45,850 bases of DNA from NCBI GenBank assembly GCA_000447185.1, contig KE647346.1:1-45850 (forward strand). Reading direction: 5' to 3'. Shown piece after piece: positions 33,633-43,800 of this stretch. Under the pieces are notes generated by a model that had not been told where the DNA came from, did not search any database, and saw nothing but the letters and a program-made list of their open reading frames with translations. The position numbers were made by a program, and so were the translations under genes. Source of the stretch: Vairimorpha apis BRL 01 (taxonomy: Eukaryota > Microsporidia > Nosematidae). How positions within the stretch are numbered: position 1 is the first letter of the stretch; the number at the start of each line of letters is the position of its first letter.

Positions 33633-34481
33633 ATGAAAAAAATTTATAAATTAGAACAAGAAACTTTAGTAGACATTCATAATAATATAAAAATATCATA
33701 CACAGAAATGCTAAGTAATATCAAAATAAATATAATAAAAAAAACAGATTTATTTTTAGAATTTGATTTAATAGGAGTAGATTGTTCCATAGCAAATGCT
33801 TTAAGACGTGTTTTGATTAACGAAATACCAGTATATGCTATAGATAAAATTGTCATACATAATAACACAAGTGTATTACCAGATGAATTTTTAGCACATC
33901 GTATTGGCCTTATTCCTATTACATGTTTACCAGGAACTGATTTACTAAGTTATAGATTAAAAGTTTATAATGATGAAAATGACGTAAGAACTATTACTTC
34001 AAATGATATAGAAGGTGATTTTTTGAAACCCGATATTATTATTGCAAAATTAGCACCTAGACAATGTATTGACATGGAAATGACAGCAGAAATTAATATA
34101 GGTAAAGTGCATTCAAAATGGAGTCCTGTTTGTCCTGCAACTTATAAATTAATGCCAATTATAGAAATAGGAGACTTTTATGATGACCAAGCATTAAAAT
34201 TAAAAAATTGTTTTTCTGATGGAGTTATTGAAATTGTGAATGAAAATGGGAAACAAAAAGCAGTTGTTGTTAATCCTCGACTTGATTCGATGAGTCGAGA
34301 AGTATTGAGACATAAAGAATTTGAAAATAGTGTATTTTTAGGAAGAAAAAATGATTATTTTATTTTTACAATAGAAAGTGTTGCACTTGATCCGATTTAT
34401 CTTGTTAATAAAGCATTAGAAATAATTATAAATAAACTTGATAACTTGAATCAAGAACTACAAGATTATAAAAATAATTAA
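33633..34481 (+). CDS. RNA polymerase I/III subunit AC40 (RPAC1)
   Basis: Alpha-like assembly subunit shared by RNA polymerases I and III, pairing with AC19. The conserved dimerisation core is clear: CSIANALRRVLINEIPVYAI (about 51-70) matches the universal alpha motif, followed by NNTSVLPDEFLAHRIGLIPI (about 77-96). KVHSKWSPVCPATYKLMP (about 158-175) is typical of AC40 rather than Rpb3, which carries a zinc-binding Cys cluster that is missing here. An uninterrupted frame of 282 residues, against about 335 in yeast. ACCG lies twelve bases upstream of the ATG in place of CCC. The tRNA-Pro gene follows 20 bases after the stop, so both loci depend on Pol III or on subunits it shares. Confidence 0.92.
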   Translation: MKKIYKLEQETLVDIHNNIKISYTEMLSNIKINIIKKTDLFLEFDLIGVDCSIANALRRVLINEIPVYAIDKIVIHNNTSVLPDEFLAHRIGLIPITCLPGTDLLSYRLKVYNDENDVRTITSNDIEGDFLKPDIIIAKLAPRQCIDMEMTAEINIGKVHSKWSPVCPATYKLMPIIEIGDFYDDQALKLKNCFSDGVIEIVNENGKQKAVVVNPRLDSMSREVLRHKEFENSVFLGRKNDYFIFTIESVALDPIYLVNKALEIIINKLDNLNQELQDYKNN

Positions 34482-34501
34482 AATTCTTATATTTTAAATA
34501 T

Positions 34502-34573
34502 GGCCTAATAGTCTAGTGGTATGATGTCTGCTTTGGGAGCAGGAGGTCCCGGGTTCGAACCCCGGTTGGGCCC
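34502..34573 (+). tRNA. tRNA-Pro (anticodon TGG)
   Basis: Full cloverleaf. The acceptor stem GGCCTAA pairs with TTGGGCC (one G-T pair) and the discriminator is C34573. The anticodon stem TCTGC/GCAGG (near-complete) encloses TTTGGGA with anticodon TGG. The T arm is CCGGG-TTCGAAC-CCCGG. The internal promoter boxes are TAGTCTAGTGG (A) and GGTTCGAACCC (B). Six T from 34574 form the Pol III terminator. It closely resembles fungal tRNA-Pro(UGG). No intron. Confidence 0.96.
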
Positions 34574-34579
34574 TTTTTT
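34574..34579 (+). terminator. Pol III terminator (T6) of tRNA-Pro
   Basis: Run of six T directly after the discriminator base, the standard RNA polymerase III stop signal. Confidence 0.85.
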
Positions 34580-35521
34580 ACTTTTTTCATTTTTATATTA
34601 TTTTAAAAAAACTTTATTCGAATAATATTAAAAATTTAACTAGTTGTATTTTATAAAAAAATTGAATAAAATTTAAAATCACAATGTAATTATTTTAAAT
34701 ATTAATTTAAACCATTTTAATTTTTTCAAATAAAATTTATTAAATCATTTAATATTATAATATTTATAGTCTAAAACTAATTTAATTATCAAATTATTTA
34801 ATTAATTGATATAAAGATTTAATTAATTATAGCTTATAAATAATATTAAATTTTATATCAAACATGATAAATTTTAAATTTTATTCTTAAAGAATTTTTA
34901 AAATTTATATCATATTAATTTCATACATTTATTTTCTTTAATTGTAAATTTTTTTTATTACAACACAATAATACATATTTGAAATAAAAAATTAATCAAT
35001 ATATTTACAATTAATTTTACCACAAGATTTTAATGACATTTAAATTGTAAATATTTTAAAAATAAAAAATATTATTTTTTGGTTTACTTTATCTAAATAA
35101 TTTTTGATGAGAAATTAAAATAAAAATTATTTTAAAAATGTTTTCTAAAATTTTAATTTTCAATCAATAATCTATGAAATATATGTATATTAAATTTTAT
35201 AATTTTAAACAATGTATCTTTTATTTTAATCTAATTTTATATTGAAATTTATAATTAATAATTAAATAAAGATAAAATTTAAGTATAAAATTAGATTTTC
35301 ATAAAAATATTAAATTTTAAATTTTATACTTTAAAATAAAATGATTAATTTTGAAATTTAAATTTACTTTGAAAATATAAACCGAATTTATAAATATTTA
35401 AATATTTATTTCAAATAATATATAAACATAAAAATATTTTATATACAAAATTACTAAAACATATAAAACACAAATACAAAATTTAAAATTAATAAATAAA
35501 AATAAGACCAACATAAATTTA
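34580..35521. other. Intergenic, no gene seen
   Basis: About 940 bases of A/T-rich sequence with many short AAATTTTA-type inverted repeats; no coding-like frame. Confidence 0.6.
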
Positions 35522-36028
35522 TTAGATCATTAATCTTTCAAGTATTTTATCAAACGCTTTACTAATATACTTATTTGCTTCATTAACTTCAAATTTAACA
35601 AACTGTAAATGACTATGAAAACCACCACTTATTTCATCTTTAATTTCTTGTAAAACTGGATTTTCCAAATATTTACCTCTACAAAGTATTGTAACAGAAT
35701 CATCATTTTTTATATGTTGTTCATCCATTAACATTCTTGCATGATCTATAGATGTAGGATTATCTGCATCAATAGAATAAATAACTGCGGATTCTACTGG
35801 GAAATGTAGTTTTATAAGTGATTTAATCAATGGTGTAATTATATGAGCATGTATTATTATTTTGTATCTACCTTTTACTAATGAATGTTCTGAAAATTTT
35901 GGTAATGGATTTGATACATAATAAGGTAAAATTGTTTTTAATACTATTTGAACATCTTCTTCTAAACCTATTACAGAAATTATTAATTTACGTTTTGGAA
36001 TATCCAAACATGAACAAAAGTTACCCAT
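35522..36028 (-). CDS. Degenerate Arf-like protein, probable acylated pseudo-GTPase
   Basis: A 168-residue protein with the overall layout of an Arf/Arl small GTPase but without its nucleotide-binding motifs. After the N-terminus, KLIISVIGLEEDVQIVLKTIL sits where Arfs have GLDxAGKTT; the Gly-Lys-Thr is gone. AVIYSIDADNPTSIDHARML matches the Arf pattern (GxIFVVDSxDxxRxxEAREEL). LCRGKYLEN stands where NKQDLP should be. The WDxGGQ segment is not recognisable. The N-terminus MGNFCSC has Gly2 and two Cys, the usual context for myristoylation plus palmitoylation, so the protein is probably membrane-anchored. It may be a non-cycling scaffold or an SRP-receptor-beta-like relative; Arf kinship is inferred from fold order. 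CCC on the coding strand lies seven bases before the ATG. Uninterrupted frame. Confidence 0.5.
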   Translation of the reverse strand: MGNFCSCLDIPKRKLIISVIGLEEDVQIVLKTILPYYVSNPLPKFSEHSLVKGRYKIIIHAHIITPLIKSLIKLHFPVESAVIYSIDADNPTSIDHARMLMDEQHIKNDDSVTILCRGKYLENPVLQEIKDEISGGFHSHLQFVKFEVNEANKYISKAFDKILERLMI

Positions 36029-36747
36029 TTTATAAGGGTTTTTAAAAATGTTAAAAAGTTGTTACAATTCAATTAAAATTAAAATTTATAATTTAAAAGT
36101 TTTATAAATTCTAAAAAAACTTAATTTTTTGATTAAAAACGGTTTCTGTGAAATTTATTTTTAAGTTTTGATATAAAAAGTTAAAATAATATGTAATAAA
36201 AAATTTAATATTTTTATATAAAAAAAATTTTGAATATAAAATATTTTAATAATCATATATTTTAATTATATTTAAAAAACAAAAAAAAATTTCTAACTAA
36301 ATCTAAAAATATACTGATGATGCTATCACTTATAAAATGAAATATTTTTATTTTTACAAAAAAACTATATTATTGTCATAGTTTTAATTTGCATTGATTT
36401 TCATATTTGATTTTAGTATTAAAATAAAAATTGTATAATTTTCTATCAAAAAAATATTTCATTACAAATAATAAATATATTTATTTAAATATAAAATCAG
36501 ATTTTATTTCAGTTGTAATATATATATTATATACTTAATCTCAATATAATCTACAACATTTTTTATAAAAAATAAATTTAAATTTTTCTAATCTTTTACA
36601 TACAAATCTTCGCTATTTTTATGAAATAAGAAATTTACATTATTTCTAAAATCTCATTTCTACTTATTATTAGACTTTCAAATGCAAAATTTCTTTATTT
36701 TTATCTAATAAGAATTTACATTACTTCTAAAATCTCATCTCTAACTA
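36029..36747. other. Intergenic with a duplication of the next gene's 3' end
   Basis: About 720 bases, A/T-rich. The right end contains the outer copy of an 81-bp-period duplication (36634-36785) that takes in the last codons of the neighbouring gene. No further gene seen. Confidence 0.6.
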
Positions 36748-36785
36748 TTAAAAAACTTTCAAATACAAAATTTCTTTATTTTTAT
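36634..36785. repeat. 81-bp tandem duplication over a gene 3' end
   Basis: Copy 1 begins at 36634 and copy 2 at 36715 (TTTACATTA-TTCTAAAATCTCAT and so on to AAATTTCTTTATTTTTAT), with about ten differences in 75 bases. Copy 2 covers the stop codon and last dozen codons of the coiled-coil gene on the minus strand; copy 1 lies beyond the stop. Confidence 0.8.
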
Positions 36786-37454
36786 CAAATTCAACAATAT
36801 CAAAATTAACTAATCCATACACAATTTTAAGAACCAAAAACTTATCAATTTGAAATTCTTTCTCCATATAAGATAAAGTAAATTGTTTTTTAGATAAAAG
36901 ATCCAAAAAAATGTTTCCAAGTAAACCTTCAAATTGATTTACTAATTTATTTTTTCTATAACAAACCTATAATCAAAAATAACATAATAAAACATATTCA
37001 AAACATTTTTACTAACAGAATCACCATTAAGAAAAGCATAAGCTTGTGATAATAAGTTGGAATGTTTTGATTCAAAATGGTAATCATTAAATTCGTTACA
37101 TTTTGTATTTAATACTTGTTCTAAATCTTGAATATTATATTCTTTGTACTGTTGTATTTCTTCGTATTGTACATTTTTATTAGCCAAATTTATTTCTAAA
37201 AGATCACATTCTTGTTCTAATTGTTTATAAGAGTCAATTAATTTAGATTTAGAAATTAGTTTGTTTATTTCTGTAATATCTTGATTTAATAATAAAAATA
37301 TGTTTTTTATATATTCTAAAAATTCTGTTTCTGATTCAATTGGTGGAGGTACTGGTAGATCTAAAAATTTACATAGAGAATTTAAATCTGATGGTAAAAA
37401 ATCTAGTTTATTTGTGTCTTTTGATTTTATTACTTCTATTTTTGGATATTTCAT
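36748..37454 (-). CDS. Coiled-coil protein, unrecognised (one frame break)
   Basis: The first frame (170 codons) contains a short proline motif LDLPVPPPIE (about 32-41), then helical sequence with a coiled coil (about 65-120: LISKSKLIDSYKQLEQECDL). One base missing in the six-T run at 36950-36955 extends it through GLLGNIFLDLLSKKQFTLSY and YGLVNFDIVEFDKNK to a stop at 36748-36750, making 235 residues. CCC (GGG 37460-37462) precedes the ATG by five bases on the coding strand. The family is unknown to me; the layout would suit a spindle, kinetochore or vesicle-tether subunit, but that is only a guess. Its 3' end is part of a tandem duplication. Confidence 0.6.
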
Positions 37455-38215
37455 AAATAGGGCAGAAAATATAGAAAACTTGATGTTTAATACTTTTATA
37501 TTCTTGATAACAAAAAATCAGAATTTTATATTATTTTTTTAAAATAATTTTATTTCTTATCTTAAACAAAATATTTTTATAAATTTTTGAAAAAATTAAT
37601 TGTTTCGATCTATTAAAAGTTTTAAAAGAAATTATAATGTATAAAAAATAATTACAATAAAATTAATATTTACAAAATTTATTAAAAAAACAATTGTCTC
37701 ACATAATTTTTAAAATAAAAAAAATATAAATTTCATTTTTCTAATTATTTATATTAATTAAATTAACAAAAATAACATTTCTTATATAAATTCGACTCTA
37801 TTTTAAATATGCAAAAATTTTTTTAAAAATAAAAATTTCAACTACTTTACTAACCAAAATTTATAAGTGATATTTTTATACAAAAATTTTAATAAATAAT
37901 AAAATAGAAATTTTTAACAAAAACATTTCCCAATCAAATTTATCAAAAAACATATAAATAAATATAAAATATATTTATTGAGGATTGTTTTGTACTGTTC
38001 ATTTCTATAAGATTTTTACTTTTTCTTAATGAAAAGAAATTAAATAAAAAAACATCATTTAAATATTAACCAATATTATTAATAAATAAAAAACATCATT
38101 AAAATATTAACCAATATTATTAATAAATAAAAAACATTATTAATAAATAAAGAAATATTATTGATAAATACAATATTATAAATAAATCATTTTATACCAA
38201 AACATCTATTTATTT
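37455..38215. other. Intergenic, no gene seen
   Basis: About 760 bases, A/T-rich, with a 41-bp tandem repeat at its right end, next to the eIF2 gamma stop codon. Confidence 0.55.
38048..38170. repeat. 41-bp tandem repeat
   Basis: A unit with CATCATT(T/A)AAATATTAACC followed by AATATTATTAATAAATAAAAAA occurs twice from about 38053 with period 41. It is followed by shortened copies that keep the ATTATTAATAAATAAA part. Confidence 0.8.
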
Positions 38216-39490
38216 TCAATCATAAACTGGTTCAATAACATTACCATCACAAATAATTCCATGTCCAATTAATCTCCAATGATTATTAATTTTTCTACTT
38301 AAAGCTACACGTTCCCCTATATCACAACAAACAGGTTTAATTAACTCAAATTCACATTCATCATTATTTATACTAAATATAGCACCTCCTGTTATTGTAC
38401 TACCAATATTTAGTTGTATATGATCTTTAAGTTTCAATACTTGTTTTTCTTTAGCAGCTGTTTTTTCAAATAACTCATACTTAATTTTACATGTAGTTCT
38501 AATAGGCGGTAATTTTCCTTTTAAACCCATCACTTGTCCAACAAGACGATCAGATTTACAAAAACTTGGATCTATATAAGTTCCTACTCCAATAAGTCCA
38601 CCAGGATAAGCTTTTTCAAGATTATTATTTTCTGCTTTAAGTGACGTTATTTGACTTAAAAACGGTTTACAAATAAATATTTTATCTTTTTTTGTTATTA
38701 ATCCTGGTCTAATTTCTATTTCATCACCAATATTAATTTTGCCTGTTACTAAAGATCCTCCAATAACACCACCATTTAATTCATCATAAGGTGTCCCAGG
38801 TCTATTAACATCAAAACTTCTAATAATTATCATTTTAGGATTATCTTGTTCATTTCTAACAGGTTCAGGAATATAATTAACAATAAAATCTAAAATAGCT
38901 GAAATATTAACTCCATGTTGACCAGCAGTAGGAATAATAGGTCCACAAGTTTTACTTAAACTTAAAAATTCATTTATCTGTTCATATTGTTCAAGTGCTT
39001 GTTCTTTTGTAATTAAATCTATTTTATTTTGTACTATAATTATTTTTTTTAAATTCATAATTTCAACAGCACACAAATGTTCAATTGTTTGTGGTTGTGG
39101 ACAAGGTTCATTTGCTGCAATAAGTAATAAAGCTGCATCCATAATTGCTGTACCACTTAACATAGTGGCCATTAAAACATCGTGTCCAGGACAATCAACA
39201 AATGAAACATGTCTAACTAATTTTGATGTAGCTTTACATAATTTACAAGGTAGTTCATCTGGTAAACTGCTATTGTAAGATTGATAACAATCTGGTCTTT
39301 TACAGGTTCCTTGGCATTTGTAAATTTTAGCGTTGGCGTATCCTAATTTGATTGTTATGTTACGTTCAAGTTCTGCTTTAAATTTAATTGTAGATATTCC
39401 GCTTATAGCTTGTACTATTGTTGATTTACCGTGTGCAACGTGGCCGATTGTTCCTATATTTATTGTAGCTTGATTTGTTTCTATAGTCAT
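38216..39490 (-). CDS. Translation initiation factor eIF2 gamma
   Basis: GTPase subunit of eIF2 that carries initiator Met-tRNA to the 40S ribosome. G-domain motifs are intact: GHVAHGKST (16-24), DCPGHD (99-104) and NKID (155-158). A cysteine cluster at 59, 63, 68, 82 and 85 corresponds to the zinc-binding knuckle specific to eIF2 gamma and absent from EF-Tu/EF1A. Domain II/III blocks include RSFDVNRPG and GGVIGGSL. At 424 residues it lacks the N-terminal extension of yeast Gcd11 (527) and is near archaeal length. Uninterrupted frame. CCC on the coding strand precedes the ATG by five bases. Confidence 0.95.
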   Translation of the reverse strand: MTIETNQATINIGTIGHVAHGKSTIVQAISGISTIKFKAELERNITIKLGYANAKIYKCQGTCKRPDCYQSYNSSLPDELPCKLCKATSKLVRHVSFVDCPGHDVLMATMLSGTAIMDAALLLIAANEPCPQPQTIEHLCAVEIMNLKKIIIVQNKIDLITKEQALEQYEQINEFLSLSKTCGPIIPTAGQHGVNISAILDFIVNYIPEPVRNEQDNPKMIIIRSFDVNRPGTPYDELNGGVIGGSLVTGKINIGDEIEIRPGLITKKDKIFICKPFLSQITSLKAENNNLEKAYPGGLIGVGTYIDPSFCKSDRLVGQVMGLKGKLPPIRTTCKIKYELFEKTAAKEKQVLKLKDHIQLNIGSTITGGAIFSINNDECEFELIKPVCCDIGERVALSRKINNHWRLIGHGIICDGNVIEPVYD

Positions 39491-40131
39491 TTTGAGGGTT
39501 TTTTTGTTAATTTTTGATATAAACGGATAATTGTTTTAAAATATTGACAATTTGAAAATAATAGGTTAATTTTAACGTAAAAAAAATTAAGTTACAAAAT
39601 GTTTTAAAATTAAAATAATAAGTTTAAAAATTAAATGTTGGTTTTATTAAATTTAAATTATAAACTTTTGTTTAAAAAGCCAATAGATAATTTTATTATT
39701 ATTAAATTTTTATAACGAGTTTAAAATAAGCAATTTGTTTAGATATGAAATAGTCCTTTGTAAAAAAAACATTATAGTAAATTTTTATAACGGGATCAAA
39801 ATAAACTATTTGTATAGATATGAAATAGTCCTTTGTAAAAATAAGTTATACTAAATTAAAAAATGCAATCAAAAATAACGATTTGTATATTATAAATTAT
39901 TTCGGTGTAATAATAACGGGCTTAAAAATATAAACAATATAATCAAAATAAAAAATTTGCGTAAATATGAATTATTTCGTTAAAAAAATAACGTGCTATC
40001 AAAATATATATTTGTACAAATATATATTTTTTTTGTAACAATAACGTGCTATTAAAATATAAACAATATAATCAAAATATAAATTTGTAACAATAACGTG
40101 CTATCAAAATATTAAAAAAATAAATTTAAAA
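39491..40131. other. Region upstream of eIF2 gamma and tRNA-Cys, repeat-bearing
   Basis: About 640 bases between divergently placed eIF2 gamma and tRNA-Cys. Most of it (about 39700-40110) is a decaying tandem repeat array; no gene seen. Confidence 0.6.
39700..40110. repeat. Degenerate ~75-bp tandem array before tRNA-Cys
   Basis: A 26-base block (AGATATGAAATAGTCCTTTG plus TAAAAA) is exact at 39741-39766 and 39816-39841, period 75. Later copies are shorter and more diverged but keep an ATAACG(T/G)GCT(A/T)TCAAAATAT core, seen at least four times up to 40110. Confidence 0.75.
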
Positions 40132-40203
40132 GGGTTCATAGTTCAGTGGTAGAACAACGGATTGCAGATCCGTATGTCGCAGGTTCACTTCCTGCTGGGC
40201 CCT
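40132..40203 (+). tRNA. tRNA-Cys (anticodon GCA)
   Basis: Full cloverleaf. The acceptor stem GGGTTCA pairs with TGGGCCC (two G-T pairs), and the discriminator is T, as expected for cysteine. The D arm is GTTC-AGTGGTAG-AAC, the anticodon arm ACGGA-TTGCAGA-TCCGT with anticodon GCA, and the T arm GCAGG-TTCACTT-CCTGC. Only TTT and a T-rich stretch follow, so termination is less sharp than for the tRNA-Pro gene. No intron. Confidence 0.95.
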
Positions 40204-40357
40204 TTCTATTATTTTTATTTAAAATATAATTAACTTCTTTTTTAAAATAAATTTGTTTTTAATAAAATATTTGTTATATCACTCATATCTATTTATACTT
40301 TATAATTGTATAAAAATATATAATTAATTTATGTAATATTATTTGTAATTTAAATTG

Positions 40358-40690
40358 TTACAAATTAAAAATATATTCAAAAAATTTATTATTTCTTTTA
40401 AAATATTATTAAAACAATGTTTTTTTTATAAGACTATTGAAAATTAAAATTCCATTCAAAATAAAATTATTTCTTTTAATTATTATTTTAATAAAATTTC
40501 TTTTTTATAAGGCTGTTAAAAAATTAAAAATATATTCAAAAAATTTATTATTTTTATATAATTATTATTTTAACAATATTTCTCTTTTATAATGCTGTTA
40601 CAAATTAAAATTCTATTCAAAAAATTTATTATTTCTTTTAAATTATTATTTTAACAATTTTCTTTTTTATAAGACTGTTACAAAATAAAT
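40358..40690. repeat. ~79-bp tandem repeat, four copies
   Basis: Units begin near 40358, 40437, 40516 and 40594, with a partial one at 40674. Each has (G)TTACAAATTAAAA, then ATTCAAAAAATTTATTATTT, then a TTTTTTATAAG(G/A)CTGTTA end. Confidence 0.75.
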
Positions 40691-41049
40691 TTTCCGTTTA
40701 TATAAGTTATTTTAAATTTTATACTATTATTAAACTATTTATATTATTAACATATGTTTAAAAATTTATTATATACATTAAATTAATATTTTTAAACACA
40801 ATTGTAATTATATTTTTTTAACTTCTCACACATATATTTATACATTTCTTTAACATTAAAAAATTATTAAAAGTATTTCTGTTTTAATTAATATTAAAAT
40901 TAACTAAATTTATAAAATTTATAATATATTTTTATAAATCATCACTGATATATTTTCAAATTAATGGTTTTTGATTTTTTAAAAAAGTTTTTATAATTTG
41001 AAAATATATATGTTTAATTTAAAAAAATATTTTTTTAGTTTTTTGTTGT

Positions 41050-41300
41050 ATAAGGTTTAAAAAATTTAGAGATAAGTATATGATAGATTAATATTTAGTA
41101 ATATATATTTAAATTTTTTTCTATATATTATAAATTAATATATTAAAGTTTTAAAAAGATTTAAAGATAAATATATGATAGATTAATATTTAGTAATATA
41201 TATTTTTCATTTATTTCTATATATTATAAATTAATATATTAACGTTTTAAAAAAATTTAAAGATAAATATATGATAGTTTAATATTTAGTAATATATATT
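41050..41300. repeat. ~95-bp tandem repeat, 2.6 copies
   Basis: GATAA(G/A)TATATGATAGATTA occurs at 41071, 41166 and 41262 (third copy GATAGTTTA), each followed by ATATTTAGTAATATATATT; period 95-96. Confidence 0.85.
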
Positions 41301-42129
41301 ATATATTACAATATTATTTTGTTAATTAATATTTATTTAATACATATAATAAAATTAGTTCTTATATTCTTTTTATATGAAATAGAGTGTATTTATTCTA
41401 TAAATTTATAAAATAAACAATAAAAATATAATTCATTTATCAATTAAATCCATAGTAAAGTGTATTAATTATAAAAATTTATTGATATTAAATTATAATA
41501 TTTATAAATATCTTTTTAATTTTTATATAAAAAATAATTTTTTTAATAAATAAAATCAAAGATTATGAAAAATTGTATTAAGCATTACCTATATAAATAT
41601 TACAAAAAAATTTCAATTTTTATTTAATTTATCAATATAAAATGTATTACATTTATCTATCAACAATTTTATAAAATTAAAGTACGTCATAACTGATAAT
41701 CAAATACACTTTATATATTTTTATTACTAAATAAAAATATTTTTTAATAATAACAAAATAATTTATTTTTTAATTAAAAAACCTGGTTATAAAAGTTAAA
41801 TAATTTTTATTGTAAATATAAATATTATCAATGATTAACACTTAAAAATTTGAATTTTTTATATATACACTATTTGAATTAACAAATATTTAAAATATAA
41901 ATAAACCAATACAAAATAATTATGTTTTTTTCATGACTAGTCAAAAATATTTTTCTGATATTTCAGATACTTTTTGATGTAATTAAATAACATTAGCATG
42001 ATTTTTTTTATAAATTAAAATACCAATTATCTTTAGTTATTTATACAAATCATTGATTATGTATATTTTTGATGTATATACTTTAAAAATATATATTTAT
42101 ATTAAAAAGTATTTAAGGTATTCATTTTT

Positions 42130-42290
42130 ATATTTAAATATTTTAGTTTTAAAAACTATAATTTGTTTATAAAGTTTTATATTAAAACCATTTATATTAA
42201 TTTTATTTTTAGATTTAAATATGTTATTTTTTAAAACTATAATTTGTTTATAAAGTTTTTTTTAAAAAACAGTTTATATTACTTTTAAAC
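42130..42290. repeat. ~81-bp tandem duplication
   Basis: ATTTAAATAT followed by AAAACTATAATTTGTTTATA and AAGTTTT occurs from about 42132 and again from about 42213. Confidence 0.75.
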
Positions 42291-42519
42291 ACCAAATAAC
42301 AAAAACATACAATAAAAATTTATAAACCTAAAATTTGTTGTAAAAATATCAATTAACAAAATGTATGTAGAACATAAATTAATAATTTAAAACATTTTTG
42401 TACATTTTTTTACTAAAAATCAATAAAAAATTATACTAAACCATTTAATTAATTCAAACAACAAAAATATTAAATTTTATCATTAAAAATAAAAAATAAA
42501 TTAACTTTTCAATCAATCA

Positions 42520-43150
42520 AAAGTTTCTTCAAAAAATTGATTAAAATATACTTATCAATAAATAACGTCAATAATTTTCTTAAAATATAAAATTACATCA
42601 AATAACTTAAAAAAACATTCAATAAAAAATACAATTAATATCATGATACTTTAATTATTTCATAAAATATAAAATTACATCAAATAACCAAAAAAATTAA
42701 CAAAAATCATTCAATAAAAATACATATATTATCATGTTACTTCAATAATTTTCTTAAAACATAAAATTTTATAAAATAACTAAAAATAAAATTAAAATAA
42801 ATTTTTTTTAAAAAAATCATGTGAAAAATCAATCAATAAAAAATTAAACTAAAACATTTTCAGAATATCAATCAAACATAAAAAAATTTAAACCTTTTTA
42901 CAAAATCATACAAAACATTAATTTTCATCAATTAATAAAAAATTATTTTAAAACATTTTCAAAATATCAATCAAACATAAAAAAAATTTAAAACTTTAAC
43001 AAAATAATACAAAAACATTAATTTACATCAATCAATAAAAAATACACAAAATTTCAAATCATCAAAATTTAAAAATTAAACCTTTTTACAAAATCATACA
43101 AAACATTAAGTTAATCAATTAATAAAAAAATATATAATACATCAAATCGA
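42520..43150. repeat. Interleaved A/C-rich repeats, G-poor
   Basis: Several repeated phrases: TAAAATATAAAATTACATCA near 42580 and 42664; TTTTCA(A/G)AATATCAATCAAA near 42857 and 42955; TTTTTACAAAATCATACAAA near 42894 and 43084. CAATAAAAAAT-type spacers lie between them. The sequence is almost without G on this strand. Confidence 0.65.
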
Positions 43151-43560
43151 CACGCAATCCAAAGCAAAATCACTAACTTATCAAAAAAAATTAATTCTTA
43201 TTACAAAAAAATTAAATCATATTTTTATCACAAATAAAAAATTTTAAACTTTTACAAAAAATAAAATCATGGACTTATAAAAAAATAAAATCTTAATACA
43301 AGTTAAATGTAATTTAAACATAAAATCATACACAAATCACAAATAAAAATTATAATAAAAATAATATACATATCATAAAAAATTAAATCATATTTTTATC
43401 AAAAAAAAATAAAAATTATCAACAAAAAAAGTAAATCTTAATACAAAAATAAAAATCAAATCACAAAATAAAAATTTTATAAAAATAAAATTAAATCTTA
43501 AAATCTAATCACAAATAAAATAAAAATCTAATCACAAAATAAAAATCAAATAATCTTATT

Positions 43561-43770
43561 AAACTAAAATAATATTTTGATAAAAAACACACAATTTTTT
43601 ATAAATTATCTTTAAATAAATAATCATATACAACTAAAATAATATTTTGATAAAAATACACAATTTTGTATAAATTATCATAAAATAAAATAATCATTTA
43701 CAACTAAAATAATATTTTTATCATTAACACTCATTTTTTTATAAATTATCTTAAAATAAATTTATAAATA
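43561..43770. repeat. 70-bp tandem repeat, three copies
   Basis: ACTAAAATAATATTTT starts at 43563, 43633 and 43703 (period 70), each followed by ATAAATTATC and AAATAAA. The array ends about 30 bases before the ATG of the homeodomain-like gene, so it forms its upstream region. Confidence 0.85.
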
Positions 43771-43800
43771 AATAAAATTTTCACCTACACAAAAAATAAA

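Larger units (their letters stand above)
40204..43800. other. 3.6-kb gene-free block of tandem repeats
   Basis: No coding-like frame in nearly 3.6 kb. The block is built of successive local repeat families (listed separately). From about 42,400 the + strand is strongly G-poor while keeping C, unlike the rest of the window. The block ends at the homeodomain-like gene. Confidence 0.65.

Noticed and set aside
39741..39841. Transposon terminal repeats around 39.7 kb
   Set aside because: The 26-bp identical blocks are direct, 75 bases apart and part of a longer decaying tandem array, with no target duplication.
40204..43800. CRISPR-like array or satellite centromere
   Set aside because: Repeats are direct, diverged and without regular unique spacers; each family spans only two to four copies. 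A centromere role cannot be tested from sequence alone.
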